Positions 24,757 to 32,306 are shown, counted from the stretch's first letter. The stretch is DNA of 50,612 nucleotides from a virus (IMGVR_UViG_3300023223_001138:1-50612); one strand, 5' to 3'. Numbers and translations: made by a program. The notes: generated from the sequence alone by a model not told the origin.

Positions 24757-25198
24757 CAGGAGCCTTTAATCTCGCCAGGGTAACGGCTCTGTTTAATTTC
24801 AAAGTCAATTCGAAGAATGTAATTTCTAGCATTCCCGCCGGAGCTTGGCGGCTGCTACCCTTCTCGAGAAACTCGATGTAAGGCAAGTTGTTCGTGATGT
24901 GAACATTTTGCCCAAACTTGACCTGAGCGGCTTTGAGTTGATCCGCGATTTCAGTTTTAGTCGCCGGTCCTTGCCCTACTTCTCTACTAGAGCGCTTTCT
25001 CTCTGGCGCTACGCTGGCGTTGACTCGATTGATACCCACTCGCCAACTCGCTCGAGCGCGGCCCGTATCAACGGGCGTGCGGCCTAACAGGCCTGCAAAA
25101 GCATCAAACGCTAACTTTTGAATGACAAAATCCGCCCGGATATCCACAATCTGTGTGAATTTCTGGATAGTTTTAACGAATTTGTCTTCACCGGCCAT
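24743..25198 (-). CDS. Neck / tail completion protein, HK97 gp10-like
   Basis: The family signature is clear: TPVDTGRARASWRVGIN near residue 41, then NNLPYIEFLEKGSSRQAPAGMLEITFFEL toward the C-terminus. Proteins of this type join the head completion ring to the tail. Length 151 aa is normal. Its start and the upstream stop share one base near 25198, so it is coupled to the head-closure gene. Confidence 0.85.
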   Translation of the reverse strand: MAGEDKFVKTIQKFTQIVDIRADFVIQKLAFDAFAGLLGRTPVDTGRARASWRVGINRVNASVAPERKRSSREVGQGPATKTEIADQLKAAQVKFGQNVHITNNLPYIEFLEKGSSRQAPAGMLEITFFELTLKLNRAVTLARLKAPDVRS

Positions 25199-25602
25199 TA
25201 GCGTCTCAGGTGTAGGCGCACCGCTACATTGCCATCGCCCGCGTTATAAGGGTTCACTCCCAAAACTAAGTACTCTTGCCCTTCAACCGTGACGAACACT
25301 TGCGCGTTGCTTGAGGGCTCAATATCGAAACCCTTAGCCTCATAGTGAACGGTCGTTACTACCATCACGGTATCCCCGATCTTGACAGTGTTCTGAGTTC
25401 CGCCGAAAGTTCCGCCTACTTCGCCTTTGCCAAAAGGCGCGGGCGGTCCTGTTAGGAAAGTGGCGTTGATATCTGTGGGCGTAGACACGCCAGCGGATTG
25501 ATCATAAACCGTTTCGCGCCGTCGGAAAGCCCTCTCAGTATCAACAAAAGTCTCAACTAAAACAGGCGCGACAACATCAAAGATTTCATTAAAAAGACCC
25601 AT
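25198..25602 (-). CDS. Putative head closure / neck protein
   Basis: This 134-aa beta-rich protein lies between the adaptor and the gp10-like protein, exactly where a head-closure (stopper) protein is expected. The sequence has VKIGDTVMVVTTVHYEAKGFDIEPSSNAQVFVTVEGQEYLVLGVNPYNAGDG, which looks like the small beta barrel of stoppers, with a loop then a strand pair. The N-terminus is helical (IFDVVAPVLVETFVDTERAF). The assignment is mainly positional. Confidence 0.65.
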   Translation of the reverse strand: MGLFNEIFDVVAPVLVETFVDTERAFRRRETVYDQSAGVSTPTDINATFLTGPPAPFGKGEVGGTFGGTQNTVKIGDTVMVVTTVHYEAKGFDIEPSSNAQVFVTVEGQEYLVLGVNPYNAGDGNVAVRLHLRR

Positions 25603-26366
25603 TACGCCCTCAGAAGAGTCACCACTCGCGACCGCTGACCTCCTACGGTTTCACTGAGAGTGCCCAGATATCTCATCTTGTTGAGAAGGTAATCTGGAAT
25701 CATTTTCTCGACCATCAAGTGATCAACAGTAACGGCGAACGGACCGGGCATTGACGCCTTACTAAAGCCTAGGCCTAGAAGTTTGGGCGTGCTCGCTAAG
25801 TCGCGCTGCAAGAGATACAGCGCCATCTCAGCGGTCACACACTTGAGAATAAAGGGAATCGTGTCTCGGTCGACATTGTAGCCGTCGAGATCAAGTACTC
25901 CCGATCGAGGCCATCGTAAAGTTTGCTCTAGAGTTCTTTTGCGCTTGGAACCGGACCAATCCATTTGCACATCGAGAACACGCGTCGCCCACAAAAGACC
26001 CGCCTCCCTATCGTTCGATGTCAATCGTCGAACAGGGACACCGTCAGGTGTGTCAGTGACTAGAGCAGGCGTGATATCAACACTCGCGGCGGGACTGGCT
26101 ACGTCGCTAACGATCGCATACTCTGTAAGATTGCCATCGATCGTGAACCGGTTCCCCGCTCCAAAATTCCCTTTTCCATTTTTCAAAGGAATCGTAGTAA
26201 CACCGGCCAACAACGGACCATCAATGACGTATTCGCGCGCATCAGGATCTTGAGTCGCATTGTCCCAAGCTGCTGTGAACGGTCTGTCATCGAGGGTATT
26301 ATCCGCATCGTCAAGACTGACGTACGAATTAGCCCTTAGATCCGCTGGATCGGTGAAGAGTGACAT
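25602..26366 (-). CDS. Head-tail adaptor protein with inserted beta domain
   Basis: The flanks match the adaptor family often labelled DnaT-like. They are ANSYVSLDDADNTLDDRPFTAAW at the N-terminus, and NDREAGLLWATRVLDVQMDWSG with TLRWPRSGVLDLDGY and IPFILKCVTAEMALYLLQRD in the second half. Residues about 45-112 are an inserted beta segment (VTTIPLKNGKGNFGAGNRFTIDGNLTEYAIVSDV) between the first two helices; most relatives lack it. The same type of small beta insert occurs in the coat and tube proteins of this phage. The protein binds the portal ring from below. Confidence 0.75.
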   Translation of the reverse strand: MSLFTDPADLRANSYVSLDDADNTLDDRPFTAAWDNATQDPDAREYVIDGPLLAGVTTIPLKNGKGNFGAGNRFTIDGNLTEYAIVSDVASPAASVDITPALVTDTPDGVPVRRLTSNDREAGLLWATRVLDVQMDWSGSKRKRTLEQTLRWPRSGVLDLDGYNVDRDTIPFILKCVTAEMALYLLQRDLASTPKLLGLGFSKASMPGPFAVTVDHLMVEKMIPDYLLNKMRYLGTLSETVGGQRSRVVTLLRA

Positions 26367-26368
26367 GA

Positions 26369-26797
26369 TTAGAATTGAGCGCGACTAGTGGGAAGCTTTG
26401 TATTTTCCCTGACTTGCAAGATCGCCTTGATGTGATCGTCTTTGGACCGAAGTTTGCTCAAAACATCAGGCGGTATCATCTTGTACTCCGCCAGCTGTTT
26501 CAAGTCCGCGAGCCTCATCGTCGGCAATCGCATATCCTCTTCCGTATAAAGGCTATGGCGCACAGGCTGGGCCGCAGGAATCGTTTGGGCAATCTCGAGA
26601 TCGTCCAACTCATCGCCGTTCAATTCCACATAACGATCTTTGGGATACTTTTTTGAGCCATAAAATTTGGCGCAGAGTTTGACAATCGTCCCCGTTCGCT
26701 TGCAGCGGTACGCCGTCGTTTCGCGTAATCCTGAAGGGGGAAAAGGTCCTAACTTTTCAGCAGGCAGTGTAGCGAGTGTGATTGATTGTTGAGCCAT
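26369..26797 (-). CDS. Hypothetical protein in the head region, 142 aa
   Basis: It is coupled to its neighbour by a one-base stop/start overlap at 26797 and ends 2 bp before the adaptor. The N-terminal half resembles a small beta fold (AYRCKRTGTIVKLCAKFYGSKKYPKDRYVELNGDELDDLEIAQ). The C-terminus is a helical pair ending LRSKDDHIKAILQVRE. It may be a head decoration or connector accessory; I do not recognise the family. Confidence 0.5.
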   Translation of the reverse strand: MAQQSITLATLPAEKLGPFPPSGLRETTAYRCKRTGTIVKLCAKFYGSKKYPKDRYVELNGDELDDLEIAQTIPAAQPVRHSLYTEEDMRLPTMRLADLKQLAEYKMIPPDVLSKLRSKDDHIKAILQVRENTKLPTSRAQF

Positions 26798-27426
26798 TAC
26801 TTATTTCCTTCTATTTTCACTAAAGAGTGGTGCTTTTTGAAGATCCTGCACAGTTGTTGAGCGCAAGTTCTTAGAGACACCTTGTCTCTAGATGATAGAT
26901 CTATACCATGTCCGTAAAATGCCCCCAAGTACAACAACGCCTTGTCAGTGGCACACACTCTATAAAACCGCGCTTGCTCACACTGACCCACATCAAAAAA
27001 CTCGCCTAACACTGAGTTTCTGTCCATTCCAAACTTTCGAACATCTGAAAAACCCTCAGTGTTCACATTAGTGAGTAGCGTAGAATAATCTTGATCGATG
27101 CGAACTTGCTGCCACTCATTTCGAAGCGGCGGAACTCTTGAGTCGCAGACCTCAAATAAAACAGAACTTTTCAACACTGATCCAGGCGATGGAATTCCCC
27201 CTCCATTTTCACTCTTAATAATGAGTACTCTGTTAGTGTTAGACCCACTCAGGTACTCTTGGATCAAGTTGTAGACTTTGTTGATGTTCGCGTAACCAAC
27301 ATCCTGTTTGGCGCTGGCGCGGCGTTTTGCAAACTCTCGAACAATCCCGATCAACGCCACAAGCCCGCCAGACGAGACGATGGCTATGAGCACTTGTTGG
27401 GTAAAAGTGAGAGTTGTCGTAATCAT
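26797..27426 (-). CDS. Membrane-anchored protein of unknown function, 209 aa
   Basis: Residues about 8-28 (QQVLIAIVSSGGLVALIGIVREF) form one transmembrane helix, followed by a basic stretch and helix. The remainder is a globular alpha/beta domain (TNRVLIIKSENGGGIPSPGSVLKSSVLFEVCDSR, then ALLYLGAFYGHGIDLSSRDKVSLRTCAQQLCRIF) with a GAF/PAS-like feel. An inner-membrane protein in the head-gene cluster is unexpected. It might be a holin-associated or entry protein. The ATG at 27426 overlaps the preceding TGA by one base. Confidence 0.5.
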   Translation of the reverse strand: MITTTLTFTQQVLIAIVSSGGLVALIGIVREFAKRRASAKQDVGYANINKVYNLIQEYLSGSNTNRVLIIKSENGGGIPSPGSVLKSSVLFEVCDSRVPPLRNEWQQVRIDQDYSTLLTNVNTEGFSDVRKFGMDRNSVLGEFFDVGQCEQARFYRVCATDKALLYLGAFYGHGIDLSSRDKVSLRTCAQQLCRIFKKHHSLVKIEGNK

Positions 27427-27863
27427 CAAATCGTCTCTAAAAACCCGTAACCCACAATGCTGCTCACAACTATTTCCGCCGTAGTCACATACAAATCAGC
27501 GCCTAAGGGCAAAGGAACGCCAGGACCATTATAGGTGAACACACCATTCACACTATGATCCACACGAATAAGATACGAGTTAACGGCGTCCACATTAGTT
27601 CCGACGCCCCAAAAGACACGAGCGTCATCACCATCAATGTCTAATGAGAGCTGCAACCATTGAACCCAAAAGCGCTGTTGACCCGAGACATTTAACGCCG
27701 TTGGCGTGTTAATAGTCAGTGCAAAGGCCGGAATTACTTGACCTGGCGAAGCCGTGCCTCTACGCGCAAATCTAACGTATTGACGAGAAGACGGTGAAGA
27801 ATCGCTGAGAATACAACAACTAACGGATGATGCAGCTACCACAGGATCACACGGACAAGCCAT
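27426..27863 (-). CDS. Hypothetical structural protein after the coat gene, 145 aa
   Basis: I start at ATG 27863 (MACPCDPVVAASS) because GGAG lies 6 nt upstream; the longer in-frame reading to 27908 would run through a hairpin. The N-terminus carries Cys pairs (ACPC, SCC). The body is a beta-rich domain (RFWVQWLQLSLDIDGDDARVFWGVGTNVDAVNSYLIRVDH), suggesting a capsid-surface or decoration protein. Its position directly after the coat gene supports that, but the family is not recognised. Confidence 0.5.
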   Translation of the reverse strand: MACPCDPVVAASSVSCCILSDSSPSSRQYVRFARRGTASPGQVIPAFALTINTPTALNVSGQQRFWVQWLQLSLDIDGDDARVFWGVGTNVDAVNSYLIRVDHSVNGVFTYNGPGVPLPLGADLYVTTAEIVVSSIVGYGFLETI

Positions 27864-27887
27864 TTTTGAGCTCCGAAAAGTAGAACA

Positions 27888-27908
27888 GTGGCCGGGGTGG
27901 CCGGCCAC
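27888..27908 (-). terminator. Hairpin between coat gene and next gene, possible attenuator
   Basis: On the minus strand GTGGCCGG, loop CCACC, CCGGCCAC is a perfect 8-bp stem, followed by TGTTCTACTTTT. It may partly terminate transcription after the coat gene, lowering expression of downstream head and tail genes. Confidence 0.5.
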
Positions 27909-27931
27909 AGACTAAAGAAACCGGCTAACGA

Positions 27932-29011
27932 CTAACCCGCGAGACGTACGCCAAACCCGGGACGGATCAAAGTTTCGACGCGGAGCGCCAACCCTGAAAT
28001 TGGATCCACTGCGCTTGCAGTGATGACGCCGAGTCCAGGACCATGGCTTTGTAGCGGTCGACTAGCGAACGCGATAGCCTGGCGATGGAACAGAAGGTTG
28101 TTGACATGAGTGTTAACAACATCGACCGCTTCCGATCCCGCAAGAGCGACGCGAAGCGGCGGACTAATTGAGATTGCGGCCGCGGCTCCTGCAACATCGG
28201 CAGTGATGACGTAGGTTTGCGTGTGATTCGCAAACGTCAGGATGTCGCCCTTTGTGAAATCACCATTGTTGCCGGCGGATGCTACGGCGACTGATGTCAC
28301 TCCAATGCTATGCGCACCATTTACGGTGTAATCGTCAGGCGGAGATGCCGCTGTGGTGTGCGTCAACACGTTTTGATTCATCCACCAGCCGAAACCCATC
28401 TTGCGATTCAGGTTGCCGTTGATGATGGTATCCGGGCTGCCATTCCAGGACATGTCCTGGAACGCACGGATATCAAGCGCTTTCGCTTCAGCATCGGGAT
28501 CCAGGAGTGCCCAACGATCATCGAGCGGCGCGAGGCCTTGATTCAAAAGCTTTCGGCTCTGAGTCGCATCGGTGGTGTCGCCGGACGAAAAGGGTGTCAC
28601 ACCGGCCGTGCCGGTGTACCAGTAAAATTGTTTGCCGAGTTCCTGAATGAAAACATCAACTTCATTCGCGATGGCCTTGATGGCCTCGCTTGCCTGCATC
28701 GGCATGATGTCGGTGAGCGCTTCCTTCATATCCTTGTCAGATAGAAAAAATGCGGCCTCTTGCCACTGATCCAGCGGAATGGGAACGCTTGTGGGTTGCG
28801 TGATCCCTGGATCGGGCGCCACGTTGGCGGGCGTCACCGCGGAAGTCGCGATAGCCGATGGAATAGGCACATCGATCGTGCTGCCTAGTTGGCCCGCTTC
28901 TCGCTCATACTGGCGATTGACCAGGCGAGGTGTAACGGCATTCTCGCGCAAGGCCATCAACCCTTGAGCCAATAGTTTCGGAATTACTTCTGTCAGAATG
29001 TTGTCAGCCAC
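27932..29011 (-). CDS. Major capsid protein, P22 coat-like
   Basis: This 359-aa protein matches the P22 gp5-like pattern. The N-terminal part is AVTPRLVNRQYEREAGQLGSTIDVPIP. A central segment has MGFGWWMNQNV, and then comes the inserted beta region GDILTFANHTQTYVITADVAGAAAAISISPPLRVALAG. The end is VNNLLFHRQAIAFASRPL with GLALRVETLIRPGFGVRLAG. The start is GTG at 29011, preceded by AAGGAAG; an in-frame stop lies just upstream. Its leader holds two hairpins and a second strong ribosome site. No scaffold or portal gene adjoins it; a scaffold-like gene sits 21 kb away. Confidence 0.78.
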   Translation of the reverse strand: MADNILTEVIPKLLAQGLMALRENAVTPRLVNRQYEREAGQLGSTIDVPIPSAIATSAVTPANVAPDPGITQPTSVPIPLDQWQEAAFFLSDKDMKEALTDIMPMQASEAIKAIANEVDVFIQELGKQFYWYTGTAGVTPFSSGDTTDATQSRKLLNQGLAPLDDRWALLDPDAEAKALDIRAFQDMSWNGSPDTIINGNLNRKMGFGWWMNQNVLTHTTAASPPDDYTVNGAHSIGVTSVAVASAGNNGDFTKGDILTFANHTQTYVITADVAGAAAAISISPPLRVALAGSEAVDVVNTHVNNLLFHRQAIAFASRPLQSHGPGLGVITASAVDPISGLALRVETLIRPGFGVRLAG

Positions 29012-29043
29012 GGTTTTTTGCTTCCTTTAGTCTTTGTTCACCT

Positions 29044-29084
29044 CCTTTCCGCCGGAAAGGCGAAGACGCTCGCCGAGAGTCTTC
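29044..29084 (-). promoter_or_regulatory. Tandem hairpins in the coat gene leader
   Basis: GAAGAC to GTCTTC (29084-29062) forms a 6-bp stem extendable over CTC/GAG. Directly after it CCTTTCC, GGC, GGAAAGG (29060-29044) forms a 7-bp stem next to GGAGGTG. They could stabilise the coat mRNA or control ribosome entry. Confidence 0.45.
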
Positions 29085-29088
29085 AGAG

Positions 29089-29307
29089 TTAGTTGTCTCT
29101 CACTGAGAGACTAGACTTAAGGAAAATACCGCCGATTGATTTTAGTTGCAACAATTGAATTGCGACAACCGCGGCGGCAACAATAGTCACGGCGTAATAA
29201 ATAACAAGCAAGTTCGAAGCTTGATGCCTCAGTAAGTTTTTTACCTTCTTCCGATCCCCAAAGACCTCAAATAGAGCCGCGCGTCTCGTCCGCTGTAACC
29301 GTGCCAT
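29089..29307 (-). CDS. Small single-pass membrane protein, 72 aa
   Basis: A basic N-terminal half (MARLQRTRRAALFEVFGDRKKVKNLLRH) is followed by one transmembrane helix (NLLVIYYAVTIVAAAVVAIQLLQL). The ATG at 29307 lies 67 bp inside the exonuclease gene and has no clear ribosome site, so a shorter version is possible. It could be a holin-like or membrane-localising protein; composition alone does not decide. Confidence 0.45.
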   Translation of the reverse strand: MARLQRTRRAALFEVFGDRKKVKNLLRHQASNLLVIYYAVTIVAAAVVAIQLLQLKSIGGIFLKSSLSVRDN

Positions 29308-30068
29308 TCTAAGTCAGAAGAGTTGAGACGTATTTTCAAATTACGTTTCATCCTCACTAATCTGTAGCTTAGATCGATATCAAAATCACCTAGAGCTTTG
29401 CAAAGTTTGGGTGACAAGTCGGCTCTGTGCCTACGTGCTTCTCTAGCCGTTCCGTACTCATGAATAAGCTTAGTGGCCCGAACCTTACCCACTCCTAAGG
29501 CTCCAGGGATATCGTCAACGCGATCACCCATGAGGCATTGAACTTCTATGATTTGATCAATGCGTACGCCCCAACTCGCTTGAGCTGATTTCCAAGTGAC
29601 CCATTGCCCTTTGATGGGTTCATAAATAGAGACTCCAGGCTGCAACACTTGCTCAATATCCTTGTCTCGAGTCACTACTACGATTTCAACATGGGGCGTC
29701 GCGCAGATGTCACAGAGAGTTGCGATACTATCATCAGCTTCCCACCCTTCTATTTTGAGAGTGGGAACTTTGAGCCGCTTCAGGGCTTTGATGATCTGCT
29801 CTACCTGCCACCCGAAGTCGTCTGGCGCTTTCTTGCGACTAGCTTTGTAATTGGGATAGAGCTCGCGACGAACAAGGTCCTTTCGCGGACCGTCTAAAGC
29901 TACGACTAAATAGTCGGGCTTCAGGACGTCGATCAAGCTGTCGAAGATTTTGAAAAATGCAACGATGCCTCCAATGGTACGGCCATCCCTATCCCTAATC
30001 TGCGACGCCGTGCGAGAGTACAGCGCCCGGTAGATTTGGGAATGGCCGTCAATAATGACAAATCTCAT
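29241..30068 (-). CDS. 5'-3' exonuclease, PolA N-terminal domain type
   Basis: This 275-aa flap or 5' exonuclease probably removes RNA primers and processes DNA ends. Motifs in order: VIIDGHSQIYRALYSR at the start, VVALDGPRKDLVRRELYPNYKASR, EGWEADDSIATLC, VVTRDKDIEQVL, and the helix-hairpin-helix CLMGDRVDDIPGALGVGKVRATKLIHEYG. The acidic metal ligands expected for the family are visible in each. It is a free-standing version without the polymerase domain. It follows a small gene by 6 bp. Confidence 0.92.
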   Translation of the reverse strand: MRFVIIDGHSQIYRALYSRTASQIRDRDGRTIGGIVAFFKIFDSLIDVLKPDYLVVALDGPRKDLVRRELYPNYKASRKKAPDDFGWQVEQIIKALKRLKVPTLKIEGWEADDSIATLCDICATPHVEIVVVTRDKDIEQVLQPGVSIYEPIKGQWVTWKSAQASWGVRIDQIIEVQCLMGDRVDDIPGALGVGKVRATKLIHEYGTAREARRHRADLSPKLCKALGDFDIDLSYRLVRMKRNLKIRLNSSDLEWHGYSGRDARLYLRSLGIGRR

Positions 30069-30074
30069 GAGTCT

Positions 30075-30359
30075 CTAAGCGGCTTCTGACTCGCTGAAAC
30101 TTTCACGCAAGGTTTCAAGACCTTGAAGCACTCGCGATAGTTGCCGCTCCCATTTCAGAGTATCGGCCGTCCTAGAATTGCGCATTTCGAGAATCGTTAA
30201 CTCGTTCGCGTCTATGCGAATCATCGCGAAAGCCAACTCCCTATACGACTCGTCATTTAACTGAAAAGAAACAACTACGACACCGCGAGTTGCTTTCGCC
30301 GACAGAGCTCCGCACTGTAGAGCTTTCAAAGCCAGTTGTTGTGCTTCTTGCTCGTTCAT
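30075..30359 (-). CDS. Hypothetical protein, 94 aa
   Basis: A short alpha/beta protein (LALKALQCGALSAKATRGVVVVSFQLNDESYRELAFAMIRID). It begins 6 nt after TAGGGT, a possible -10 for a leaderless message, with no other ribosome site. It lies just before the exonuclease gene and is probably co-transcribed with it. It is not recognised. Confidence 0.55.
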   Translation of the reverse strand: MNEQEAQQLALKALQCGALSAKATRGVVVVSFQLNDESYRELAFAMIRIDANELTILEMRNSRTADTLKWERQLSRVLQGLETLRESFSESEAA

Positions 30360-30398
30360 GAGTGAACCCTAGTATTGAAACATTAAGAAATCAATAGG

Positions 30399-30863
30399 CT
30401 AACGAGTATCTTTGTAAGAATACTCTAACCACCATCCCAAACACTCGTCATCTGCCATCAGAGACCCTGTGAGAGCGCCAATCATGTTCAAGTCGTGCAC
30501 GAAATGAAACGTTGAAGCGTGACCGCGGCGCAAAACCCACAGTTCTACAACTAACTGCGGAGACTCCTTTGAGATTTCAAACGCGATTTCATTCCAATGA
30601 GTGGACGTGGACAAATAACCGTCTCTCAAAAGCTGAAGATACTCGCGCGCGTCAATCGACAGGGCTCGAATCTGGCTCCCTTTTCTAGGGAAAATATTTA
30701 TCACTCGTCCCTTATCTGTTCGATAGACGTCAGGACGGCCCTGTATGCGTCTCTCGCCTTTTATTTGAGGTCCATCGGGCATCTGGGCCAGAACGGACAT
30801 GCGAGCGCTCATCTCAGCGCACAGCCGCGTCAAACAGATTACAGAAGCATCAGGGATCGCCAT
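30399..30863 (-). CDS. Hypothetical protein, 154 aa
   Basis: Soluble mixed alpha/beta protein with a basic, Arg-rich middle (GERRIQGRPDVYRTDKGRVINIFPRKG) and a C-terminus ending GWWLEYSYKDTR. No motif is recognised. Its ATG is exactly 5 nt after TATGAT. It forms a divergent pair with the rightward gene at 31049, separated by a structured 185-bp spacer. Confidence 0.55.
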   Translation of the reverse strand: MAIPDASVICLTRLCAEMSARMSVLAQMPDGPQIKGERRIQGRPDVYRTDKGRVINIFPRKGSQIRALSIDAREYLQLLRDGYLSTSTHWNEIAFEISKESPQLVVELWVLRRGHASTFHFVHDLNMIGALTGSLMADDECLGWWLEYSYKDTR

Positions 30864-30874
30864 GTCTAATCATA
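30864..30874 (-). promoter_or_regulatory. Leaderless promoter element
   Basis: Minus strand TTATGTATGATTAGAC then ATG: TATGAT at 30874-30869 and TAGAC before the start codon. Confidence 0.5.
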
Positions 30875-30879
30875 CATAA

Positions 30880-31010
30880 AACAGCCCGAACTAGCCGGGC
30901 CGAGTACTCGATCGACGGTGCTACCCGCCTCAAGCCGCGGATGGTTCCCCACTCTCCGCTAGGGCCTCTCGAAAGAGGATGCTTGGTCACGGCCACTGCT
31001 AGCCGCGTCA
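30880..31010 (-). ncRNA. Structured intergenic sequence, possible noncoding RNA
   Basis: The spacer between two divergent genes is GC-rich and folds repeatedly when read on the minus strand. Stems include GCTAG with CTAGC, and CCTCT-TTCG-AGAGG with a UUCG-type loop. GCGG...CCGC encloses TGG-GGAA-CCA with a GNRA-type loop. Finally GCCCG-GCTAGTT-CGGGC is followed by TGTTTTA, which is terminator-like. I cannot match it to a known RNA family. The complementary strand folds similarly, so the strand is uncertain. Confidence 0.35.
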
Positions 31011-31037
31011 AACGATAGCACTTCCTAGCGTTTGCCG

Positions 31038-31048
31038 TATGATGCTGC
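31038..31048 (+). promoter_or_regulatory. Leaderless promoter element
   Basis: TTGCCGTATGATGCTGC precedes the ATG at 31049; TATGAT at 31038-31043 and 5 nt spacing. Confidence 0.5.
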
Positions 31049-31360
31049 ATGGCTGACAAATTCCATGAAATCGCCAACATGCTCCGCGACTATAACCCTA
31101 GAGGCGTGAAAGTGAGTGGTGATGGATCAATAGGATCCGCGATCGATTATCTCCATACTTGGAGCTCTAAGTTCGATCCCATACTCCTGCACATTTTCGT
31201 GAGAAGTGAGAGAGAAATAACGATCAAAATCAATTGGCCATCAAAAGGCGCTCAAACTCCTCACGTTGCAAACAACTTCACGGAAGCTATGAATGAAATC
31301 ATGCGTCTCAACTCTGAGATTCAGGAGATTTTGGAGCGCCCTGGCGAGTCGCCGGAGTAG
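31049..31360 (+). CDS. Hypothetical protein, rightward single gene, 103 aa
   Basis: A small alpha/beta protein (MADKFHEIANMLRDYNP, later REITIKINWPSKG and a C-terminal helix FTEAMNEIMRLNSEIQEILERPG). It stands alone on the plus strand among leftward genes. Its last 53 bp overlap the 3' end of dcd in convergent orientation, so the transcripts are antisense to each other there. No family is recognised. Confidence 0.6.
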   Translation: MADKFHEIANMLRDYNPRGVKVSGDGSIGSAIDYLHTWSSKFDPILLHIFVRSEREITIKINWPSKGAQTPHVANNFTEAMNEIMRLNSEIQEILERPGESPE

Positions 31361-31895
31361 GCCCTTTTTGATCCTGATAATGAGAACCGCGCTCTTTGCC
31401 GTAAGGGATTGAGCAAGGGCGCGAGAGCTCCGACAACTCGAGTTGACAGAGCATAACGCCGGGCCTGAGGATGATGGGACGGGGTCCATGATTCACGAGC
31501 TCTAATGTTATCTGCCCTGAGAATCCAGGATCAATGAACGCTGAGTCATTGCAAATACTGAGGCCCATGCGCGCGGGCGTGCTCTTATTGTGAATCACGC
31601 CTCGCAATGAATTGCCGAGACGAACACTCTCCATCGTAGTCGCTAAAAGAAAGTCGCCAGGCTGCATATAGTACCCCGACACGCTCATCAAAACGCACTC
31701 CGTCATGATGCTCTGATTTTGAACATTGACGTAATCAGTATCATACACGCCGCCCACAATCCGCCGCAGTTCATTGCCTAAACGCAAGTCAATGGAAGCG
31801 GGCTGGATCTGTTCTGTCAAATCCAAGAAGTCCGTAATTGAGAATCTTTCTTCAAGGATAGCTGTAGCGATGTCTGAGTCACACAAACAGGTCAT
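31308..31895 (-). CDS. dcd: dCTP deaminase
   Basis: The enzyme converts dCTP to dUTP, supplying dUMP for ThyX. Family motifs: QPASIDLRLGNELRR near residue 31, QPGDFLLATTMESVRLG, then RGVIHNKSTPARMGL with AFIDPGFSGQITLELVNHGPRPIILRPGVMLCQLELSEL. The C-terminal YGKERGSHYQDQKGPTPA corresponds to the usual YG-x-x-S-K-Y-Q-x-Q-x-G-P. Length 195 aa is normal. Its ATG follows TATGAT by 5 nt. Whether it also hydrolyses dUTP, as some bifunctional members do, cannot be told here. Confidence 0.93.
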   Translation of the reverse strand: MTCLCDSDIATAILEERFSITDFLDLTEQIQPASIDLRLGNELRRIVGGVYDTDYVNVQNQSIMTECVLMSVSGYYMQPGDFLLATTMESVRLGNSLRGVIHNKSTPARMGLSICNDSAFIDPGFSGQITLELVNHGPRPIILRPGVMLCQLELSELSRPCSIPYGKERGSHYQDQKGPTPATRQGAPKSPESQS

Positions 31896-31906
31896 GTGAC
31901 ATCATA
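31896..31906 (-). promoter_or_regulatory. Leaderless promoter element for dcd
   Basis: Minus strand TTGAGTATGATGTCAC then ATG; TATGAT at 31906-31901. It lies in the 12-bp gap after the Cys-rich gene. Confidence 0.5.
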
Positions 31907-31907
31907 C

Positions 31908-32306
31908 TCAATCACAAATGATTTCGATATCCCTCGTGAAGAGAGCACACCGCTGCGCGCTTATCTCATCGTGGCAATCATTCTCGAAGCACTCCATTTG
32001 AAATACTTGGATCTGGCGAAAACACTTCTCATTAAATGGAATCCCGCACCGGTCTTTCATACATGCGCGACGCTCATACCATTCACTTAACTGACCCGTT
32101 CGAACAACGCACTCTTTCCAGCCGCACGGGTCAGTCGTCGAATCAAACTCAGCACACGTAGAGAACATGCCATCGGGCTCGCACTCAGGAGGCATTTCAA
32201 TGCACGACAGATCGTACAGATCGACTATCTCCTGGCGTTCGAGCGATGGACTTTCCTCGTAACACGCCAAATTGAGACCCAAGATCATTAGTAGAGTGCG
32301 TGCCAT
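31908..32306 (-). CDS. Cys-rich, probably exported protein, 132 aa
   Basis: The N-terminus MARTLLMILGLNLAC looks like a short signal peptide ending in a lipobox-like LNLAC, so C15 may be lipidated; the -3 residue is unusual. The remaining chain has 12 further Cys, spaced through LSCIEMPPEC, DPCGWKEC, RACMKDRC, EKCFRQ, MECFENDC, QRC and IICD. The even number is consistent with six disulfides in an oxidising compartment. No known family is recognised. Such a protein could act at the host envelope, for example in superinfection exclusion or as an outer-membrane spanin, but that is inference. A TAGAGT -10-like hexamer lies 6 nt before the ATG. Confidence 0.6.
   Translation of the reverse strand: MARTLLMILGLNLACYEESPSLERQEIVDLYDLSCIEMPPECEPDGMFSTCAEFDSTTDPCGWKECVVRTGQLSEWYERRACMKDRCGIPFNEKCFRQIQVFQMECFENDCHDEISAQRCALFTRDIEIICD

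Noticed and set aside
27932-29011. HK97-family coat protein with prohead protease
   Set aside because: No protease gene adjoins it, and the inserted beta region and C-terminal pattern fit the P22-like group better.
30850-31080. Leftward 76-codon frame between divergent genes
   Set aside because: It runs through the structured spacer and overlaps both promoters; the spacer looks like RNA structure, not coding.
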